DNA of 21,140 bases from assembly GCA_019425045.1 (NCBI GenBank), contig JAHYYI010000031.1:1-21140 (forward strand). The letters are read 5' to 3'. The DNA is from Collinsella sp. (GTDB lineage: Bacteria > Actinomycetota > Coriobacteriia > Coriobacteriales > Coriobacteriaceae). The translations under genes and the position numbers were made by a program. Below the pieces are notes generated by a model. It made no database searches, was not told the origin of the DNA, and worked only from the letters and a program-made list of their open reading frames with translations. Positions 17,156 through 21,140 of this stretch are shown here, piece after piece; position 1 is the first letter of the stretch; every line of letters begins with the position of its first letter.

Positions 17156-17629
17156 TTAGGAGCGGGTTTCCATCTTGGCGTGGCACTTGGGGCAGGTGAC
17201 GCGGATCTTGCCTTTGCCCTTGGGGACGGAGAGCATCTGGCCGCAGTTGGGGCACTTGAGGTATGCCGTAGTTTTGCGACCCTTCCACATCTTCTTGGCC
17301 GTGCGCTTGGCGCGCTCAAAGTCTTCCTTGCTCGTTCCAGCCGCGCGCGAGGTGCTGGCTGCTGCAGCGCCGCCGCCCAAGCTGGCGACGAACTTGCCCA
17401 AGCCGGGGACGTTCGCGGTCGCGGCGACAAAGGCAGCGTTTTCCTTGCGACGCGCATCGATGTTTTTGGACAGGCCGCGCAGCACGCCAATCACGATCAC
17501 GGCGATGGCGATCCAGCTGAGCCACTGGATGTGGGCTATCGATCCGATCATCGCGATGACAATGCCGGCAAAACCCATCACGATGGTGAGTTCATCGGCA
17601 CCATTGCGGCCCTTCATAAAGTCATTCAT
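17156..17629 (-). CDS. Two-helix membrane protein with a C-terminal zinc ribbon
   Basis: The 157-residue protein begins MNDFMKGRNGADELT and has two adjacent hydrophobic stretches (IVMGFAGIVIAMIGSIAHI and LSWIAIAVIVIGVLRGL, about residues 15-53), a basic linker, an Ala/Gly/Ser-rich region, a Lys/Arg-rich helix (FERAKRTAKKMWKGRKTTAYL) and a C-terminal CPNC...CPKC zinc ribbon (LKCPNCGQMLSVPKGKGKIRVTCPKC). It is probably anchored in the membrane with the ribbon in the cytosol. Its role is unknown. The start at 17629 has AAAGG upstream and is preferred over 17659. It lies downstream of csoR on the same strand, but 146 bp of repeats and its own leader separate them, so co-regulation with copper genes is not implied. 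Confidence 0.85.
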   Translation of the reverse strand: MNDFMKGRNGADELTIVMGFAGIVIAMIGSIAHIQWLSWIAIAVIVIGVLRGLSKNIDARRKENAAFVAATANVPGLGKFVASLGGGAAAASTSRAAGTSKEDFERAKRTAKKMWKGRKTTAYLKCPNCGQMLSVPKGKGKIRVTCPKCHAKMETRS

Positions 17630-17684
17630 GCAAATTGCCTTTCGTTCGATATGCTGCACGCCTTTATACCCGATTTAGAGCAAG

Positions 17685-17768
17685 GGGGACAGGTCAATCT
17701 GCACCAAGGTGGTGCAAACATACCTGTCCCCGATGCACCAAGAAGGTGCAAAGCAGTCCGTCCCCAAT
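17685..17768. repeat. Nested hairpin and two 34-bp tandem repeats
   Basis: Two 34-bp units (17701-17734 and 17735-17768) share GCACCAAG, GGTGCAAA and GTCCCC-AT at matching positions; each contains a GCACC/GGTGC hairpin. The first also lies inside a larger perfect 10-bp inverted repeat GGGGACAGGT (17685-17694)/ACCTGTCCCC (17722-17731). It sits between the end of csoR and the start of the zinc-ribbon gene on the minus strand. There is no T-run, so a simple terminator is not evident. Confidence 0.75.
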
Positions 17769-17775
17769 GCCCCAA

Positions 17776-18048
17776 TCACTTGGAGAGCTTGTCGACGACG
17801 CGTTCGATCTCGGCGAGCTTGGCGGCCTTGAGGTCTTCGTCGCCCGATTCGATTGCCGAAGTCACGCAGCCCTCGATATGCGCCTTGAGCACGTCGGCGT
17901 TGATGCGCGCAATGAGCGCCTGCGTTGCCATAAGCTGCGTGGAAATATCGACGCAGTAGCGGTCCTCCTCGACCATCCGCAGGATGCCGTCGATCTGACC
18001 GCGTGCCGTCTTGAGCATGCGGGTCACCGATTTATGGTCTGCCATCAT
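17776..18048 (-). CDS. csoR: Copper-sensing repressor, CsoR family
   Basis: The 90-residue all-helical protein has the CsoR copper ligands Cys32, His57 and Cys61 (YCVDI ... AHIEGC), with the same 25- and 4-residue spacing as in mycobacterial CsoR. The start region RMLKTARGQIDGILRMVEED is the DNA-facing helix of the family. Cu(I) binding releases the repressor from operator DNA. Two ATG codons (18048 and 18045) are possible after GAGGA; the first has the better spacing. It is the last gene of copA-copZ-csoR, 38 bases after copZ, and the likely operator is in the copA promoter at 20857-20873, giving autoregulation of the locus. The longer open frame from 18381 is Arg-rich and is a shadow of copZ. 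Confidence 0.94.
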   Translation of the reverse strand: MMADHKSVTRMLKTARGQIDGILRMVEEDRYCVDISTQLMATQALIARINADVLKAHIEGCVTSAIESGDEDLKAAKLAEIERVVDKLSK

Positions 18049-18086
18049 GGCGGGTCCTCGTTTCTGGTCGGGGTGCGCGTGGGTCG

Positions 18087-18308
18087 TTACGCGGCGGTTA
18101 CGGACAGGGCGTGGAACTTCTCGCCGGCGCCCTCGACGGCGGCGGCGAGCTGCTCGGCGGTCACGGTGTCGGCGCACTCCACCTGGACGGTCTGGGTCTC
18201 GTGATCGGCGTCGGCGTCGGTCACGCCAGCTACGTTGAGCAGCGCGGTCTCGACGGTGGCGTCGCAGTGGCCGCACATAAGGCCGGAAGTCTTGATTGTG
18301 TATCGCAT
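18087..18308 (-). CDS. copZ: Copper chaperone, heavy-metal-associated domain protein
   Basis: A 73-residue single HMA domain with the metal motif GLMCGHC (Cys12 and Cys15) near the N-terminus, then ATVETALLNVAGVTDADAD and a C-terminal EQLAAAVEGAGEKFHAL helix, the beta-alpha-beta pattern of CopZ. It would carry Cu(I) to CopA in the cytosol. GAGAGGAA precedes the ATG at 18308. The longer open frame from 18419 crosses the 99-bp hairpin and is rejected. It lies between copA and csoR on the same strand. Confidence 0.94.
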   Translation of the reverse strand: MRYTIKTSGLMCGHCDATVETALLNVAGVTDADADHETQTVQVECADTVTAEQLAAAVEGAGEKFHALSVTAA

Positions 18309-18330
18309 GGGTATTCCTCTCTGTTGTGTC

Positions 18331-18429
18331 GGTTTTCCCAGGCACCCGACCTTGACCTTCAAGCCGTCGCTCGCGTACCAAAGTACGCGTCGCTCCTCTT
18401 TCAGGTCAATCTCGGGCACCTGGAAAACC
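18331..18429. repeat. 99-bp imperfect hairpin element between copA and copZ
   Basis: GGTTTTCC-AGG at 18331 pairs with CCTGGAAAACC ending at 18429. Inside, CCCGA pairs with TCGGG, TTGACCT with AGGTCAA, and a central CGCGTAC-CAAA-GTACGCG stem closes the structure. The element almost fills the 147-bp gap between copA stop and copZ start. On the minus strand it also reads as a protein-like frame (PEIDLKEERRVLWYASDG), probably a by-product of the repeat. Confidence 0.75.
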
Positions 18430-18455
18430 CGTTCTAAATGGACTTAATGGTGAGC

Positions 18456-20798
18456 CTATTTTGCCACTTTCGGCTTAAAGGTTCGCAGGCGTAGAGCATT
18501 GCTTACGACGCAGACGCTCGACAGGCTCATGGCCGCAGCGCCAAACATCGGCGAGAGCTGCCATCCGGTGAGGGGGAAGAACACGCCCGCGGCGAGCGGA
18601 ATGCCGATGCCGTTGTAGAACAGTGCCCAGAACAGGTCCTGCTTGATGTTGCGGATCGTGGCGCGCGACAGCTCGATGGCACGGGCGACGTCCATGAGGT
18701 CGCTGCGCATGAGTACCACATCTGCCCCTTCCTTGGCGATGTCGGCACCGGTGCCGATTGCAAGTCCCACATCGGCGCGCGCCAGGGCGGGGGAGTCGTT
18801 GATGCCGTCGCCCACCATGGCGACCTTGCCGCCCGCGTCCTGCAGTTCGCGCACGTGGCGTTCCTTGTCGGCGGGGAGGACGTCGGCGATGACCTGCTCG
18901 CTACTCAGTCCCACGCGGTGGGCGATCGCTTCGGCCGTCACACGGTTGTCGCCGGTGAGCATGCGCACGTCGACGCCGAGCGAACGCAGCGCGGCGATGG
19001 CCTCGGCACTCGTTTCTTTGACCTCGTCAGCCACGGCGATGGTACCAACGAGCTCGCCGTTCTTGGCAAAGAACAGCGGCGTCTTGCCCTCGGCAGCGAA
19101 CTGCTCGGCAAGACCCGCGGGCACCTCCGCGCCCAGCTCGTTCATCAGGCGCACGTTGCCGGCTGCGATGACATTCTGCCCCTCGCGTGCCGTAACGCCT
19201 CGCCCGGGCACGGCGGCAAAGTCCTCGACCATGCGCGCGACGATTCCGCGCGACTCGCACTCGGCTATAATCGCCTCGGCCAGCGGGTGCTCGCTCGAGC
19301 GCTCCAGCGCGGCGGCCAGCTTGAGCAGCGCTTTTTCGCTCATGGCGGGCGAGCCGTCGGCGCGTGCGGCAACCACGATATCGGTCACGGCCGGCTTGCC
19401 GCGGGTGACGGTGCCCGTCTTGTCGAGCACCACCGTGCCCACGCTGCGCAGGTTCTCTAGCGCCTCGGCGCTCTTAAACAGAATGCCCATCTCGGCGCCC
19501 TTGCCGGTGCCCACCATAATGGCGACGGGCGTGGCCAGACCCAGTGCGCACGGACAGCTGATCACCAGCACGGCCACGGCGGAGGTGAGCGCCTCGTTTA
19601 TGCTGCCGGTCAGCGCCATCCATACCGCAAAGGTCACGGCCGAGATCACGAACACCACGGGCACGAACACACCAGCGACTTTGTCGGCCAGGCGGGCGAT
19701 AGGCGCCTTGGTGGCATTGGCGTCCTCGACGAGCTGGATGATCTTGGCAAGCGACGTGTCGGCGCCCACGCGCGTGGCACGGAAGGTAAACGATCCGGTG
19801 CGGTTGACCGTGGCGGCGTTGACGGTGTCGCCGGCAGCCTTTTCTACGGGGATGGACTCGCCGGTGAGCGCGCTCTCGTCCACGGCCGACGCGCCCTCGA
19901 GTACCACGCCATCGACGGGGATGGACTCGCCGGGGCGCACACGCAGCACCTGGCCGGGAAGGATGCTGTCGACGTCGACGGTGGCTTCGGTGCCGTCGTC
20001 GGCAACGACGGTCGCGGTCTTGGGTGCCAAGTCGATGAGCGCCTCGATAGCGCCGCCGGTCTTGGACTTGCTGCGCGTCTCGAGGTATTTGCCCACGGTG
20101 ACCAGCGACAGGATCGTGCCCGCGCTCTCAAAATACAGATTGTCCATGCCCGTCATCATGGCCTCGTGGATCTGACCCGCGGCTAATTGGTCGGCCATGA
20201 TGAACATGGCGTAGAGCGACCAGGCGATGGAGGCAGTGGCGCCCACGGCGATGAGGGCGTCCATGGTGGGTGCGCCGTGCGCGAGCGATTTAAACCCGTT
20301 GATAAAGTACGCGTCGTTGACATAGATGATGGGGATGAGCAGGACGAGCTCGGTGAGGGCGAGCGTCATGCTATGGGTGTGATCGGTGAAGACACCAGGC
20401 AGCGGCCAACCAAGCATGTGCCCCATGCCTATGTAGAACAGCGGGATGAGGAATGCGATCGAGACGATGAGGCGGGTGCGCATGGCAGAGGCGGCGGCCT
20501 CCAATTTTTTGGTGGGCGACTCCATGTGGGCGGCGCCGGACCTGGCTTGCACGCTGCCGTTTGAGCCAGCGGCACCGGTGCCCGCATCGACGGGTGAGGC
20601 CGAGTAGCCCGCACGGTCGACGGCGGTGCAGATATCGTCGGAGGTGACCTGCGCGGGGTCATAGTCGACCATCATGGAACCAGCGAGTAGGTTGACCGCG
20701 ACGCTTTGGACGCCGTCGAGTTTGCTTACGGCGCGGTCCACGTGCGCCTGGCAGGCGGCGCATGTCATGCCGCCCACGTCGAACTTATCTTGAGCCAT
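18456..20798 (-). CDS. copA: Copper-exporting P1B-type ATPase
   Basis: The 780-residue protein is a heavy-metal P-type ATPase that pumps Cu(I) out of the cytosol. It has one N-terminal HMA domain (GGMTCAAC, Cys13 and Cys16), a linker of about 40 residues rich in Ala/Gly/Ser, eight predicted helices, the transport motif CPC (Cys415-Pro-Cys417), the phosphorylated Asp459 in DKTGT, the nucleotide-domain HP pair (His504-Pro505 in SSEHPLAEA) and the hinge GDGINDSPALARADVG. AGGAG lies upstream of the ATG at 20798. It heads copA-copZ-csoR. The upstream region carries a CsoR-type operator inside the promoter. Confidence 0.97.
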   Translation of the reverse strand: MAQDKFDVGGMTCAACQAHVDRAVSKLDGVQSVAVNLLAGSMMVDYDPAQVTSDDICTAVDRAGYSASPVDAGTGAAGSNGSVQARSGAAHMESPTKKLEAAASAMRTRLIVSIAFLIPLFYIGMGHMLGWPLPGVFTDHTHSMTLALTELVLLIPIIYVNDAYFINGFKSLAHGAPTMDALIAVGATASIAWSLYAMFIMADQLAAGQIHEAMMTGMDNLYFESAGTILSLVTVGKYLETRSKSKTGGAIEALIDLAPKTATVVADDGTEATVDVDSILPGQVLRVRPGESIPVDGVVLEGASAVDESALTGESIPVEKAAGDTVNAATVNRTGSFTFRATRVGADTSLAKIIQLVEDANATKAPIARLADKVAGVFVPVVFVISAVTFAVWMALTGSINEALTSAVAVLVISCPCALGLATPVAIMVGTGKGAEMGILFKSAEALENLRSVGTVVLDKTGTVTRGKPAVTDIVVAARADGSPAMSEKALLKLAAALERSSEHPLAEAIIAECESRGIVARMVEDFAAVPGRGVTAREGQNVIAAGNVRLMNELGAEVPAGLAEQFAAEGKTPLFFAKNGELVGTIAVADEVKETSAEAIAALRSLGVDVRMLTGDNRVTAEAIAHRVGLSSEQVIADVLPADKERHVRELQDAGGKVAMVGDGINDSPALARADVGLAIGTGADIAKEGADVVLMRSDLMDVARAIELSRATIRNIKQDLFWALFYNGIGIPLAAGVFFPLTGWQLSPMFGAAAMSLSSVCVVSNALRLRTFKPKVAK

Positions 20799-20845
20799 GG
20801 CTTCTCCTTTCCGTGGTTCGGTGTTGGAATTGTTAACCTGCCGAT

Positions 20846-20876
20846 ACTATACACCCATACCCCCTGGGGGTGTCCA
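20846..20876 (-). promoter_or_regulatory. copA promoter with CsoR-type operator
   Basis: On the minus strand TGGACA (complement of 20871-20876) and TATAGT (complement of 20846-20851) are 19 bases apart. The spacer is filled by ATACCCCCTGGGGGTGT (20857-20873, plus strand), a GC-rich inverted repeat of the kind bound by CsoR repressors. The csoR gene in the same locus supports this assignment. Confidence 0.8.
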
Positions 20877-20885
20877 GTGCAGAAA

Positions 20886-20902
20886 GAAATGTATGACATT
20901 TC
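20886..20902. promoter_or_regulatory. Second inverted repeat upstream of the copA promoter
   Basis: GAAATGT-ATG-ACATTTC is a perfect 7-bp inverted repeat with a 3-base spacer, lying 9 bases beyond the copA -35 hexamer. It may be a binding site for another regulator or belong to a gene further right. It is immediately followed by GTTACAGATGAG (20903-20914), which looks like an isolated, damaged right arm of the 59-bp repeats. Confidence 0.4.
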
Positions 20903-20948
20903 GTTACAGATGAGGGTGGCTGCTCAATCGTTGGCAGCTCATGTCAAA

Positions 20949-21087
20949 CATCTCGATCTGTAACATCTAGCGGGGAAAATGACCTCTAACTGTTACAGAT
21001 CGAGATTATGTTTTGCGATGTTTGAGTTCGTCTCAATCTGTAACGTGTAGACCCGGTTTTGTCTCGTAACTGTTACAGATTGAGACA
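20949..21087. repeat. 59-bp palindromic repeat array, copies J and K
   Basis: Copies at 20949-21007 and 21029-21087 with a 21-bp linker, again an 80-bp period. Copy K carries CAATC on the left arm and GATTG on the right, the same matched change as in copy F. The array lies upstream of copA; no gene is seen from 20799 to the window end at 21140. Confidence 0.95.
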
Positions 21088-21140
21088 ATCGGCCCAGACC
21101 CGCCTCGTCATCTGTGGTTTACGTGGGGGCATGCGGAGTA

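Noticed and set aside
18087..18419. Longer copZ beginning at 18419
   Set aside because: The extra 37 residues come from the hairpin element; GAGAGGAA and homologous length favour the start at 18308.

Overview
The window is high-GC, almost fully coding DNA whose gene content and style (actinobacterial AbiEi/DUF559-like protein, CsoR-type copper operon, SmpB, NRAMP transporter, many genes starting with GGAGG ribosome sites) point to a gut Coriobacteriia, most likely Collinsella or a close relative. That assignment is inference from protein style; no database was searched.

Layout. 1-98: C-terminal tail of a membrane protein. 221-580: ArsC/Spx-like thioredoxin-fold protein. 653-1063 (minus): small protein of unknown function. 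1257-1535: promoter, tRNA-Gln(CTG), tRNA-Glu(CTC) and a terminator. 1595-2972: TPR-like protein overlapping smpB. 3126-3862: flavin-reductase-like protein and a very short rubredoxin, a redox pair with its own promoter between the genes. 4170-6275 (minus): gpmA (glycolysis) then an NRAMP Mn/Fe transporter. 6656-12840: gltB-gltD, the two subunits of NADPH glutamate synthase, preceded by a symmetric GTTTC/GAAAC operator candidate. 13214-13921: protein of unknown function. 14285-15355: AbiEi-like protein with a PD-(D/E)XK/DUF559-like nuclease end. 15652-17022: metal-dependent amidohydrolase. 17156-17629 (minus): two-TM zinc-ribbon protein. 17776-20798 (minus): copA-copZ-csoR copper efflux locus with a CsoR-type operator in the copA promoter.

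The most unusual element is a family of 59-bp palindromic repeats, 11 copies in 21 kb, all intergenic. Each has two 16-bp inverted arms (consensus TGTCTCGATCTGTAAC and its complement) separated by exactly 27 bp of mostly variable sequence. Where copies stand side by side they are spaced by a fixed 21 bp (once 22) of unrelated sequence, giving an 80-bp period, so arms alternate in orientation with 27- and 21-bp gaps. Arm changes are matched on both sides in two copies, and the asymmetric inner bases show all 11 copies in one orientation. Six of the 11 copies bracket the putative nuclease gene at 14285-15355. This resembles neither a canonical CRISPR nor a plain REP and is the best candidate for an undescribed system here.

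Other structured non-coding DNA includes a 99-bp imperfect hairpin between copA and copZ, a pair of 34-bp tandem repeats with nested hairpins after csoR, a perfect 38-bp palindromic terminator after gltD with a decayed half-copy, and an intercistronic hairpin between gpmA and mntH.
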